64,000 nucleotides of DNA, from the NCBI RefSeq assembly GCF_023501975.1, contig NZ_JAMFLH010000001.1, positions 62,001 to 126,000 on the forward strand, read 5' to 3'. The position numbers and the translations under genes are program-made. Position 1 is the stretch's first letter. Each line of letters starts with the position of its first letter. Positions 51,263 through 60,725 of this stretch are shown here, piece after piece. The notes below the pieces were generated by a model. The model saw nothing but the letters and a program-made list of their open reading frames with translations, made no database searches and had not been told where the DNA came from. Origin of the DNA: Altererythrobacter sp. KTW20L. Lineage in GTDB: Bacteria; Pseudomonadota; Alphaproteobacteria; Sphingomonadales; Sphingomonadaceae.

Positions 51263-52708
51263 TCAGGCGTCCAATGCCTTGTTGATTTCCTCGACCATCT
51301 TCTTGGCGTCTGCCAGCAGCATCATCGTCTGGTCCATGTAGAACACGTCGTTGTCCACACCGGCATAGCCCACGCCGCCCATCGACCGCTTGATGAAGAA
51401 CACCTGCTTGGCCTTGTCCACGTCGAACACCGGCATGCCATAGATCGGCGAAGCCTTGTCGGTCTTGGCGGCGGGGTTCACCACGTCATTCGCGCCGATG
51501 ATGAAGGCCACGTCGCACTGGGCGAATTCGCTGTTGATGTCCTCCAGCTCGAACACTTCGTCATAGGGCACATTGGCTTCGGCCAGCAGCACGTTCATGT
51601 GCCCCGGCATGCGGCCCGCCACCGGGTGGATGGCATATTTCACGCTCACGCCCTGATGCTTGAGCAGGTCGCCCATTTCGCGCAGCGCGTGCTGGGCCTG
51701 GGCCACGGCCATGCCGTATCCCGGGATGATGATCACGCTTTCGGCCTGCTTCAGCATGAAGGCGGCATCGTCTGCACTGCCCTGCTTCCACGGCCGCTGC
51801 TCGTGCGCCTCGCCGCCCGCTTCGGCCACCGCGCCGAACCCGCCAGCGATCACCGAAATGAAGCTGCGGTTCATCGCCTTGCACATGATGTAGCTGAGGA
51901 TCGCGCCCGAGCTGCCGACCAGCGCGCCAGTGATGATCATCGCCGTATTGCCCAGCGTGAAGCCCATCGCGGCGGCGGCCCAGCCGGAGTAGGAGTTGAG
52001 CATCGAGACCACCACCGGCATGTCCGCCCCGCCGATGGGGATGATCAGCAGGAAGCCAATCACAAAGGCCGCCAGCGTGATCGCGCCGATCACCCACAGG
52101 CTCTGGTCCTGCGTGAAATAGGCCGTCAGCGCGATGATCGCGAGCAGGGTGCCAAGGTTGATCACGTGCCGCCCTGGCAGCATGATCGGCGCGCCGCTCA
52201 TCTTGCCCGCCAGCTTAAGGAAGGCGATAACCGAGCCGCTGAAGGTAATCGCGCCGATAGCAATGCCGAGGCCGAGCTCGACGCGGCTGACCGGGTTGAT
52301 CAGTCCATCCGCGCCAGTAATCCCGAAGCCTTCGGGATTGAGGTAAGCCGCCCAGCCCACAAGCACGGCAGCAAGGCCGACAAGGCTGTGGAACGCCGCC
52401 ACAAGCTGCGGCATGTCGGTCATCTTGATGCGGCGAGCGATGACAAAGCCGATCGCGCCGCCGATGGCGATGGCCACGACGATCTCGGGCAGGCTCGCAA
52501 GATCATGCGTCACCAGCGTGGTCACCACTGCGATCAGCATGCCGATCATGCCATAGCGGTTGCCCGCGCGGCTGGTGGTGGGATGCGACAGGCCGCGCAA
52601 GGCGAGGATGAAGAGAACGCCTGCGACGAGATAGGCCAGGCCCACCCACGGGTTCACCGGCGCATGGCCGCCAGCAGCAGCGGCGGCGGCGGAGAGGAAG
52701 GACAGCAT
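51263..52708 (-). CDS. pntB: NAD(P) transhydrogenase subunit beta
   Basis: Proton-translocating transhydrogenase beta subunit, 481 residues. Many helices are followed by the soluble NADP-binding domain III with PGYGMAVAQAQHALREM and FIIGANDVVNPAA. The ATG at 52708 overlaps the pntAB stop (ATGA). It makes NADPH at the expense of the proton gradient. Confidence 0.95.
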   Translation of the reverse strand: MLSFLSAAAAAAGGHAPVNPWVGLAYLVAGVLFILALRGLSHPTTSRAGNRYGMIGMLIAVVTTLVTHDLASLPEIVVAIAIGGAIGFVIARRIKMTDMPQLVAAFHSLVGLAAVLVGWAAYLNPEGFGITGADGLINPVSRVELGLGIAIGAITFSGSVIAFLKLAGKMSGAPIMLPGRHVINLGTLLAIIALTAYFTQDQSLWVIGAITLAAFVIGFLLIIPIGGADMPVVVSMLNSYSGWAAAAMGFTLGNTAMIITGALVGSSGAILSYIMCKAMNRSFISVIAGGFGAVAEAGGEAHEQRPWKQGSADDAAFMLKQAESVIIIPGYGMAVAQAQHALREMGDLLKHQGVSVKYAIHPVAGRMPGHMNVLLAEANVPYDEVFELEDINSEFAQCDVAFIIGANDVVNPAAKTDKASPIYGMPVFDVDKAKQVFFIKRSMGGVGYAGVDNDVFYMDQTMMLLADAKKMVEEINKALDA

Positions 52709-52992
52709 CACTTCTTGTCCTTCTTCTTGTACATCGCCAGCATCCGCTCGGTCACGGCAAAGCCGCCGAAGATGTTGACGCTGGCCAGCACCACCGCGAT
52801 CAGCCCCAGCCACTTGGCCACGGCACTACCCGCCTCGGCAGAGGCAATCAGCGCGCCGACAATAATCACCGAGGAGATCGCGTTCGTCACCGCCATAAGC
52901 GGCGTGTGCAATGCAGGCGTAACCGACCAGACGACGTAATAGCCCACAAAGCAGGCGAGTACGAAGATGGAGAGGATTGAAATGAAGTCCAT
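52708..52992 (-). CDS. pntAB: NAD(P) transhydrogenase subunit alpha, membrane part (PntAB)
   Basis: A 94-residue subunit with four transmembrane segments (ILSIFVLACFVGYYVVWSV, HTPLMAVTNAIS, VVLASVNIFGGF). In the split-alpha form common in alphaproteobacteria it accompanies the soluble PntAA. The ribosome binding site GGGGAGG seven bases upstream belongs to an inverted repeat of the DUF559 cassette, and its start codon overlaps the DUF559 stop (TAATG). Confidence 0.95.
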   Translation of the reverse strand: MDFISILSIFVLACFVGYYVVWSVTPALHTPLMAVTNAISSVIIVGALIASAEAGSAVAKWLGLIAVVLASVNIFGGFAVTERMLAMYKKKDKK

Positions 52993-53393
52993 TATATTGC
53001 CTCCCCGGAACGGGGAGGGGGACCGTCCACAGGACGGTGGAGGGGGCTCACCGCCCGCGCCACGATGGCTTCTGCCGTTCCCACCGCGTCGGCAAGCGCC
53101 CGAGCAGCGGACACCCTCAAAACCCTGAACCCGTTCTCATTGATGTAGCTGTCGCTGGCCTGATCGCGAGCAGGACTGTCGCCCATATCATGCCCAGCCC
53201 CGTCAATCTCGACGACAAGCCGCGCAGAAAGACCGCAAAAATCGACCACATATGGCCCAATTGGATGCTGGCGACGAAACTTGCAGCCTTCAGGGCGCAA
53301 GCGCAACTGCTGCCACAGCAACCGTTCCGGCACTGACATCTCGCGCCGCAATTTTCGCGCTCCTGCAACGATAGGGCGCGGCAAGGGAGGCAT
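52992..53393 (-). CDS. DUF559 (VSR-like PD-(D/E)XK) nuclease-domain protein
   Basis: A 133-residue single-domain protein. The conserved parts are ARKLRREMSVPERLLWQQL, FRRQHPIGPYVVDF and VVEIDGAGH, followed by a SDSYINENGFRVLRVSA-type end. DUF559 has a restriction-endonuclease-like fold related to very-short-patch repair nucleases; VDF and VEIDG provide the acidic residues. The ATG at 53393 sits directly on the inner edge of one 49-bp repeat, whose GGAGGGGG can serve as ribosome site. The C-terminal 16 residues (…PVDGPPPRSGEAI) are translated from the opposite repeat. It is inserted within the pnt operon, on the same strand. Function unknown. Confidence 0.85.
   Translation of the reverse strand: MPPLPRPIVAGARKLRREMSVPERLLWQQLRLRPEGCKFRRQHPIGPYVVDFCGLSARLVVEIDGAGHDMGDSPARDQASDSYINENGFRVLRVSAARALADAVGTAEAIVARAVSPLHRPVDGPPPRSGEAI
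52999..53047 (+). repeat. Left inverted repeat of DUF559 cassette
   Basis: A 49-bp unit made of a hairpin (CCTCCCCG/CGGGGAGG), then GGGGACCG, a second hairpin (ACCGTCC ACA GGACGGT) and GGTGGAGGGGGC. The unit recurs inverted at 53394-53442. The first 27 bases match in 26 positions and the last 12 are identical. On the minus strand its outer edge supplies the ribosome site of pntAB. Confidence 0.9.
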
Positions 53394-53442
53394 GCCCCCT
53401 CCACCACGCTGCGCGCGGTCCCCCTCCCCGCTCCGGGGAGGC
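53394..53442 (-). repeat. Right inverted repeat of DUF559 cassette
   Basis: A 49-bp inverted copy of the unit at 52999-53047. Its inner end GGTGGAGGGGGC directly precedes the DUF559 ATG, and its outer end lies 16 bases from the pntAA stop. The variable middle (CGCGCAGCG) differs from the left copy but can also form a small hairpin. Confidence 0.9.
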
Positions 53443-53458
53443 ATCTGAGCCCCGAAGC

Positions 53459-54586
53459 TCACTTCAACCTCTCGCTCACCACGGCCCCGCCCTGCGTCAG
53501 GCGCACGGCGTTGCCGATTTCCTCGTCGAGCACCGGCTTTCCCTGTTCCTTGTCCCAAAAGGCGCTGAGGAAGTTGAACAGGTTGCGGCTGAACAGCGCG
53601 CTGGCATCGGCGGGCAGGTGCGCGGGCGTGTTGGAATAACCCATGATGTGCACGCCGTGGCGGGTCACCACCTGGTCGGGCACAGAGCCTTCCACATTGC
53701 CGCCCTGCGCCACGGCGAGGTCGAATATCACGCTGCCGGGGCGCATGGTGGCAATCTGCGCGTCGGTGATGAGTCGGGGTGCCGCGCGGCCGGGGATCAG
53801 CGCGGTGGTGATGACGAGGTCCTGCTTGGCGATGTGGCTGCTCACCAGTTCCGCCTGGGCCTTCTGGTATTCCTCGCTCATTTCGGTGGCATAGCCGCCC
53901 GCGCCCTCACCCTCGATGCCCGCCACGCTCTCCACGAACACCGGCTTGGCGCCCAGTGACTGGATCTGTTCCTTGGTCGCGCTGCGCACGTCGGTGGCGG
54001 AAACCTGCGCGCCCAGCCGCCGTGCCGTGGCGATTGCCTGCAAGCCTGCCACGCCCACGCCCATGACGAAGACCTTGGCAGCAGAAACCGTGCCCGCCGC
54101 CGTCATCATCATCGGCAAGGCCCGGCCATATAGGTTGGCAGCGGCCAGCACCGCCTTGTAACCCGCCAGGTTCGACTGGCTCGACAGCACATCCATGCTT
54201 TGCGCGCGAGTGATGCGCGGCATGAATTCCATGCTCAATGCTTCAAGCCCCGCCGCCGCATAGGCATCGACCCGCGCCCGCTGGCCGAACGGATCAAAGG
54301 TGGCGGCCACCCACGCGCCGGGCTTGGCGCCTTTGAGCAGCGCGACATCCGGCGCCTGCACGCCCAGCACGATATCCGCGCCCGCCACGGCCTTGTCGGC
54401 GGGCAGGATCTCGGCCCCGGCAGCGGCATAGTCTTCATCGGAGACCGAGGCGGCTACCCCCGCCCCCTGCTCGACTGCGAAGCTGGCCCCCAGCGCGATG
54501 AACTTCTTCACCGTCTCGGGCGAGGCGGCCACGCGCGTTTCACCGGCGGCCCGCTCTTTCAGAACCGCAATGCGGATGGCCCCCAC
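53459..54586 (-). CDS. pntAA: NAD(P) transhydrogenase subunit alpha, soluble part (PntAA)
   Basis: A 375-residue NAD(H)-binding subunit. It starts AIRIAVLKERAAGETRVAASP, as in alanine-dehydrogenase-like domains. The Rossmann motif is VMGVGVAGLQAIATARRLGA; ITRAQSMDVLSSQ and QVVTRHGVHIMGYSN are typical. The GTG start at 54586 is nine bases after the stop of the small oxidase-subunit gene. The membrane part PntAB is encoded separately downstream, beyond the DUF559 cassette. Confidence 0.95.
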   Translation of the reverse strand: MGAIRIAVLKERAAGETRVAASPETVKKFIALGASFAVEQGAGVAASVSDEDYAAAGAEILPADKAVAGADIVLGVQAPDVALLKGAKPGAWVAATFDPFGQRARVDAYAAAGLEALSMEFMPRITRAQSMDVLSSQSNLAGYKAVLAAANLYGRALPMMMTAAGTVSAAKVFVMGVGVAGLQAIATARRLGAQVSATDVRSATKEQIQSLGAKPVFVESVAGIEGEGAGGYATEMSEEYQKAQAELVSSHIAKQDLVITTALIPGRAAPRLITDAQIATMRPGSVIFDLAVAQGGNVEGSVPDQVVTRHGVHIMGYSNTPAHLPADASALFSRNLFNFLSAFWDKEQGKPVLDEEIGNAVRLTQGGAVVSERLK

Positions 54587-54594
54587 AGCCGCGC

Positions 54595-54717
54595 TCAGCT
54601 GATGATGATCAGGATGAGGAGTACCAGCACCGAGATCAGCGGGACCGACCATTTGAGCGTGGAAATGAACGAGCCGTAGGTCCGTTCGTTGGCTTTGGTG
54701 TCGTGCGTATTGGCCAT
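54595..54717 (-). CDS. aa3-type cytochrome c oxidase subunit IV-like small protein
   Basis: A 40-residue protein (ANTHDTKANERTYGSFIS, then one hydrophobic helix WSVPLISVLVLLILIIIS). It matches the short bacterial subunit IV of aa3 cytochrome c oxidase. Such genes are often found in front of pntA in alphaproteobacteria, as here, which makes a direct link with the transhydrogenase as plausible as one with the oxidase. It is the first gene of the pnt operon. Confidence 0.85.
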   Translation of the reverse strand: MANTHDTKANERTYGSFISTLKWSVPLISVLVLLILIIIS

Positions 54718-54887
54718 TGGTGCCTCTTGTCCTTGTCAGAATCCGTGAAATGCGTCGCCATCGTCTATCGCCCAAGACGCGGGCACTCAAGGGGCAGAGC
54801 GAGGCAGTCCTTAATCGCCTCTTTACCTGGCCCTGCTAGGCCGCTCGCTTGCACCGGAATCCCGGCTGCCCGGACGAGTGGAGAATC

Positions 54888-56306
<1,419 letters not shown>

Positions 56307-56322
56307 TTCGGGCCGGATAAAG

Positions 56323-56335
56323 GTGACAGTGTCAC
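56323..56335. promoter_or_regulatory. Perfect 13-bp palindrome (candidate operator)
   Basis: GTGACA-G-TGTCAC lies 17 bases after the regulator stop, and a related GTGACACTT half occurs at 56391. Both are in the 237-bp region ahead of the SDR gene, near an AT-rich TTAACAGATTATATT stretch. It could be an operator for the SDR gene; the binder is unknown. Confidence 0.4.
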
Positions 56336-56543
56336 TTTCGGTTTTCGCCTTAACATACTGATTTAACAGATTATATTGCCAAAATCCAGGGTGACACTTC
56401 GCCCGGGATCCGGGGAAAACACCGATCCGGCCTGACGGGACAATCGACAAGGTCAAAGAGCCTTGCCGTTCTGGCACAAGGCCGCCCCTGTAGGACAGCG
56501 CCCTCACTCGACAGGCTGGCCTGCTCGCGATAGCCTTTGCGGC

Positions 56544-57308
56544 ATGACACAACACACCGAATTTGCCGGCAAGACCGCCCTTGTCACCGGAGCCGCCTCG
56601 GGCATCGGCGCTGCCTGCGCGCACTGGCTGGCGGCGCAGGGCGTGTCGCGCCTGCTGCTGGTGGACCGGGATGCCCCTGCCCTCGCCGCGCTCGCTTTGC
56701 CGGGCGAAGTCCTGCGCTTTGATGGCGACGTGGCCGACGAGGATTTGTGGGCGCAAATCGAAGCCTGCTCTCCGTCGCTCGACTATGCCGTCATCAACGC
56801 CGGGATCGCCGGCGGCGCGCCGATTGCCCAGATGACCCTGGCCGAATGGCGCAAGACCCTGTCGGTCAACCTTGATGGCGCCTTCCTCGCCCTGCGCTAT
56901 GCCGCGCGGGCGCTGGGGGATGGCGGCGCCGTTGTGCTCACCGCTTCGGTGAGCGGGATCAAGGCCGAACCCGGCACGGCCGCCTATGGCGCTTCCAAAG
57001 CCGGGCTGATGCAACTGGGCCGCGTCGCCGCCAAGGAGTTCGCCCCCCGCCGCATCCGCGTAAACATGATCGCACCGGGAGGGGTCGATACGCCGATCTG
57101 GGACCAGACCCCGTTCTTCCAGGACATGATTGCCCAGCACGGCGGCGACCGGGCCGCAGCGATGCAGGCGCTGTCCTCGGTCGCGACGCCGCTTGGGCGC
57201 TTTGCTTCGGCGGACGAGATTGCCGGACAGGTCGGCTTCCTGCTGAGCGATGCGGCGGCGAATATGACCGGCACGGTGTTGGTCAGCGATGGGGGCTATT
57301 TGCTTTAG
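56544..57308 (+). CDS. SDR-family oxidoreductase
   Basis: A 254-residue classical short-chain dehydrogenase. It has the cofactor motif TGAASGIG (about 16-23), NAG (INAGIAGG), catalytic Ser in LTASVSG, and Tyr/Lys in YGASKAG. An Asp after beta-2 (LVDRDA) suggests NAD(H) preference. The substrate is unknown. The ATG at 56544 gives a normal N-terminus. It lies in front of the repeat cluster. Confidence 0.92.
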   Translation: MTQHTEFAGKTALVTGAASGIGAACAHWLAAQGVSRLLLVDRDAPALAALALPGEVLRFDGDVADEDLWAQIEACSPSLDYAVINAGIAGGAPIAQMTLAEWRKTLSVNLDGAFLALRYAARALGDGGAVVLTASVSGIKAEPGTAAYGASKAGLMQLGRVAAKEFAPRRIRVNMIAPGGVDTPIWDQTPFFQDMIAQHGGDRAAAMQALSSVATPLGRFASADEIAGQVGFLLSDAAANMTGTVLVSDGGYLL

Positions 57309-57318
57309 TTCAGCAGCA

Positions 57319-57345
57319 GGACCCCGGATCAAGTCCGGGGTGACG
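57319..57345 (-). repeat. Palindromic repeat copy A (27 bp)
   Basis: A perfect inverted copy of the first 27 bases of copy B. It is a 7-bp stem CCCCGGA/TCCGGGG with an ACTTGA-type centre and CGTCA end. It lies just after the SDR stop and may also end its transcript. A and B form a head-to-head pair with 24 bases between them. Confidence 0.9.
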
Positions 57346-57369
57346 TATTTAGATAACTTTGCCTATCAT

Positions 57370-57400
57370 CGTCACCCCGGACTTGATCCGGGGTCCCGCT
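57370..57400 (+). repeat. Palindromic repeat copy B (31 bp)
   Basis: CGTCA, then CCCCGGA-CTTGA-TCCGGGG type palindrome, ending GTCCCGCT. The reverse complement of copy C is identical over all 31 bases. It is directly upstream of the GIY-YIG gene. Translated in frame it would yield the VTPDLIRGP tag often seen in over-long start predictions, which is why the ATG at 57419 is preferred for that gene. Confidence 0.92.
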
Positions 57401-57418
57401 CTACTTGAGGCAAACACA

Positions 57419-57718
57419 ATGGACCGCGAAACCAACGGCGGCTGGGTCTACATCATGGCCGACCGTTATCGCGGCGCGACATATGTCGGGATCACCACTG
57501 ACCTGCCAACCCGCATCACGCAGCACCGCGAAGGAAAAGGCTCGGGCTTTTGCGAGCGGTATGGCCTCAAGCGCCTGGTCTGGGCCGAACACACCGCCCC
57601 GATCGACCTGTGCATCGCGCACGAGAAGCGGGTGAAGCGCTGGCGGCGGGAATGGAAGTTTGCCCTGATCGAGAAGGGCAATCCGGACTGGATCGATTTG
57701 TTCGATCAGCTGGTGTGA
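57419..57718 (+). CDS. Solitary GIY-YIG nuclease-family protein
   Basis: A 99-residue single-domain protein. The signature is split as GWVYIMADR and YVGIT, followed by the conserved Arg in RITQHREGKG, YGLKRLVWAE, a Glu in AHEKRVKRWRREWK and the final NPDWIDLF. Short UPF0213-type GIY-YIG proteins of this kind are common in alphaproteobacteria, often in several copies per genome; activity is mostly untested. It is bracketed at both ends by inverted copies of one palindromic repeat. The ATG at 57419 was chosen because the upstream codons belong to repeat B. Confidence 0.9.
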   Translation: MDRETNGGWVYIMADRYRGATYVGITTDLPTRITQHREGKGSGFCERYGLKRLVWAEHTAPIDLCIAHEKRVKRWRREWKFALIEKGNPDWIDLFDQLV

Positions 57719-57727
57719 GGCGCAACG

Positions 57728-57758
57728 AGCGGGACCCCGGATCAAGTCCGGGGTGACG
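57728..57758 (-). repeat. Palindromic repeat copy C (31 bp)
   Basis: The perfect inverse of copy B, nine bases after the GIY-YIG stop. With copy D it forms a head-to-head pair with 28 bases between them. A 9-bp direct repeat CGCAACGAG lies at its left edge and right of D. Confidence 0.92.
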
Positions 57759-57786
57759 AGGAAGGAAGACTCCCTTTCGAAAAACC

Positions 57787-57815
57787 TCACCCCGGACTTG
57801 ATCCGGGGTCCCGCT
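57787..57815 (+). repeat. Palindromic repeat copy D (29 bp)
   Basis: Matches bases 3-31 of copy B. It supplies the last residues and stop codon of the small gene on the minus strand (ending RDPGSSPG), which suggests that it was inserted into the 3' end of that gene. Confidence 0.9.
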
Positions 57816-58083
57816 GTTCCGCAACGAGGATTGCGCAGAGAATAACGTCGGTAGGCACATCACGAGCGAACGTGTTTACAGTCGTCGGCCCCACCTCCGG
57901 CACGGAAATTTGGAACCAATGTTCGCCATGCTGGTCGCTGATTTCCAGTCGAATACCGTCGAACTCGATGTCAGATGCCCAAAGGTATTTGTACTCGCCC
58001 AGTGTGGTTGTTAGCTTGCCCATACGCCACGCTAAGGCCGCTTCTCTAATAATTGCAAACGGGGACGTTTGCCGACGGTCCAC
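57787..58083 (-). CDS. Small hypothetical protein whose 3' end runs into a repeat
   Basis: About 98 residues, not recognised. SPFAIIREAALAWRMGKL looks like a helix and the following WASDIEFDGIRLEIS and HWFQISVPEVGP like strands, so a small folded domain is likely. The last eight residues come from repeat D, so the original C-terminus is probably lost. Base composition is lower in GC than its neighbours. The start is uncertain: GTG at 58083 or ATG at 58023. It lies downstream of folP on the same strand. Confidence 0.45.
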   Translation of the reverse strand: MDRRQTSPFAIIREAALAWRMGKLTTTLGEYKYLWASDIEFDGIRLEISDQHGEHWFQISVPEVGPTTVNTFARDVPTDVILCAILVAEQRDPGSSPG

Positions 58084-58099
58084 TCCCGCCGCCGTCGCC

Positions 58100-59224
58100 C
58101 TACCCAACCAGCCCCGCAAAGTCCGTCAGCGCCGCGTCCCTCAACCCGCGCCACACGTTCCGCGCCTGCACCGTCTCGAACACGTCGTGCACCCGCAGCA
58201 GGTGATACCCCGCATCCATGCCGCGCAAAGCCAGCGCCAGCGATCCACCCAGGCGCTGATCGGCCGCCGCCTCGTTACTCAAAGCGCCAATCATGCGTTT
58301 GCGGCTGGCACCCAGCAGCAGCGGCTGGCCGAGGGCATGAAACAGCGGCAGGGCATTCATCAGGGCGAGATTGTCGGCCACCGATTTGCCGAAGCCGATG
58401 CCGGGATCGAGGACGATGAGTTCGCGCGCCACACCTGCCGCAATCGCCGCGTCGCGCCGTTCGCGCAGCCAGTCGAACACGTCGAACACCACGGCGGCAT
58501 AGGCGGCGTTGGCGTGGAGGTCTGCGGTTGCCCCGGTGCTCGGCCCCGGGGCGTGCATCAGGATCACCAGCTTGCCGCTGGAAGCGGCGAAATCAAGGCT
58601 GCGCGGATCGTGGCGCAGGGCAGAGACATCGTTGATGATCTCGGCGCCCGCATCGAGCGCGGCCTGCATCACCGCCGGTCGCCGGGTGTCCACGCTGACC
58701 GCCGCGCCCATCTGCGCACAAGTGTGGATGGCGGGGACCACGCGCTTGATCTCGTCCCCCTCCCACACCTCGGCCGCGCCGGGGCGGGTGCTTTCGCCGC
58801 CGATGTCGATGATCGCCGCGCCTGCTTCATGCATGGCGGCGGCCTGGGCCTGCATGGCGGCGGGATCGTCCATGAATTGGCCGCCGTCGGAGAAGCTGTC
58901 GGGCGTGACATTGAGCACGCCCATGACCTGCGGGGTATCGAGCCGGATCGTGCGCGCGCCGCACTGCAGCGGCTGGTGGACCGTACCGATGGCCGCCCAC
59001 TGTTCCTCGCCCTGGGTGGCAAGCTCGCCGCCAATCGCGCTCAGCACGCCCGCCATCTCGCGCGGGCCGCAAATGATGCGTTCGGTCACCGTGCCGCCAT
59101 CGCGCACCACCACGGCAAAGCGGTGCGCCCAGACCATCGATCCGCCCAGCCGCACGGCATCCCCCTCCACCGCCTGCGGGCCGGTGACGAGGGCGATGGG
59201 CTGGAGGTAGATCTGCTGGGTCAT
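58100..59224 (-). CDS. folP: Dihydropteroate synthase with N-terminal extension
   Basis: Folate-pathway enzyme joining p-aminobenzoate to the pterin diphosphate, 374 residues. The core from about residue 97 has VMGVLNVTPDSFSDGG, IIDIGGESTRPG, IINDVSAL, LDPGIGFGKS and GASRKRMIG. The first 95 residues (GTVTERIICGPREMAGVLSA) are an extra domain not found in E. coli FolP (282 residues). The ATG at 59224 has AAGGAT upstream; the ATG at 59242 falls inside a palindromic repeat. Confidence 0.92.
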   Translation of the reverse strand: MTQQIYLQPIALVTGPQAVEGDAVRLGGSMVWAHRFAVVVRDGGTVTERIICGPREMAGVLSAIGGELATQGEEQWAAIGTVHQPLQCGARTIRLDTPQVMGVLNVTPDSFSDGGQFMDDPAAMQAQAAAMHEAGAAIIDIGGESTRPGAAEVWEGDEIKRVVPAIHTCAQMGAAVSVDTRRPAVMQAALDAGAEIINDVSALRHDPRSLDFAASSGKLVILMHAPGPSTGATADLHANAAYAAVVFDVFDWLRERRDAAIAAGVARELIVLDPGIGFGKSVADNLALMNALPLFHALGQPLLLGASRKRMIGALSNEAAADQRLGGSLALALRGMDAGYHLLRVHDVFETVQARNVWRGLRDAALTDFAGLVG

Positions 59225-59236
59225 CGTGTCATCCTT

Positions 59237-59343
59237 CGTCATGCTGAACTCGTTTCAGCATCCATCAAGCCGACTACGCGGAGTGCCGGTCAGATGCTCC
59301 GTGCCTGCCGCGAAATAGACCCTCGAACAAGTTCAGGGTGACG
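59237..59343. repeat. Inverted pair of related palindromes (copies G and H)
   Basis: G (59237-59263) has stem ATGCTGAA/TTCAGCAT, and H (59318-59343) has stem CCCT-GAAC/GTTC-AGGG. Both have CGTCA at the outer end and a CTTG- or CTCG-like centre. They are similar in plan to copies A-F but differ in the stem bases. The pair lies between folP and ccrM. Confidence 0.7.
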
Positions 59344-59368
59344 GGAATTGGTGGGGAACGCGGGGGTG

Positions 59369-60704
<1,336 letters not shown>

Positions 60705-60725
60705 TATTTTGCGGCTAATGCGAAA

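Larger units (their letters stand above)
52999..53442. mobile_element. Putative nuclease cassette: DUF559 gene between inverted repeats inside the pnt operon
   Basis: A 444-bp unit consisting of one DUF559 gene bounded by 49-bp inverted repeats whose GGTGGAGGGGGC ends face the gene. It separates pntAA from pntAB, genes normally adjacent. The insertion keeps reading direction and supplies ribosome sites, so the operon can still be translated. There is no clear target-site duplication. Mobility is inference. Confidence 0.6.
57370..57758 (+). mobile_element. Putative GIY-YIG cassette bounded by perfect 31-bp inverted repeats B and C
   Basis: A 389-bp unit in which copies B (57370-57400) and C (57728-57758) are perfect inverted repeats whose CCCGCT ends face the single GIY-YIG gene. 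The ATG is 18 bases after B and the stop is 9 bases before C. The same orientation is seen in the gene-less E-F pair at 16.8 kb. It resembles a REP-bounded RAYT gene but with a different nuclease. Mobility is inference. Confidence 0.6.
57721..57828. repeat. 9-bp direct repeat flanking the C-D pair
   Basis: CGCAACGAG occurs at 57721-57729 and 57820-57828, on either side of copies C and D. The layout is like a target-site duplication, though the first copy overlaps the first two bases of C. Removing one copy with C-D would join the reading frame of the minus-strand gene to a stop four codons later. Confidence 0.5.

Noticed and set aside
53394-53558. Longer start for the DUF559 protein
   Set aside because: The extension would translate the right repeat and the end of pntAA in another frame (PPRSGEGDRAQ), with no conservation expected.
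57359-57418. Upstream extension of the GIY-YIG protein (VTPDLIRGP segment)
   Set aside because: These codons are repeat B in translation; the conserved domain begins after the ATG at 57419.
57319-57815. Possible CRISPR array from four spaced repeats
   Set aside because: Copies alternate in orientation, spacing is irregular, and a gene lies between B and C. These are inverted palindromes, not direct repeats with spacers.
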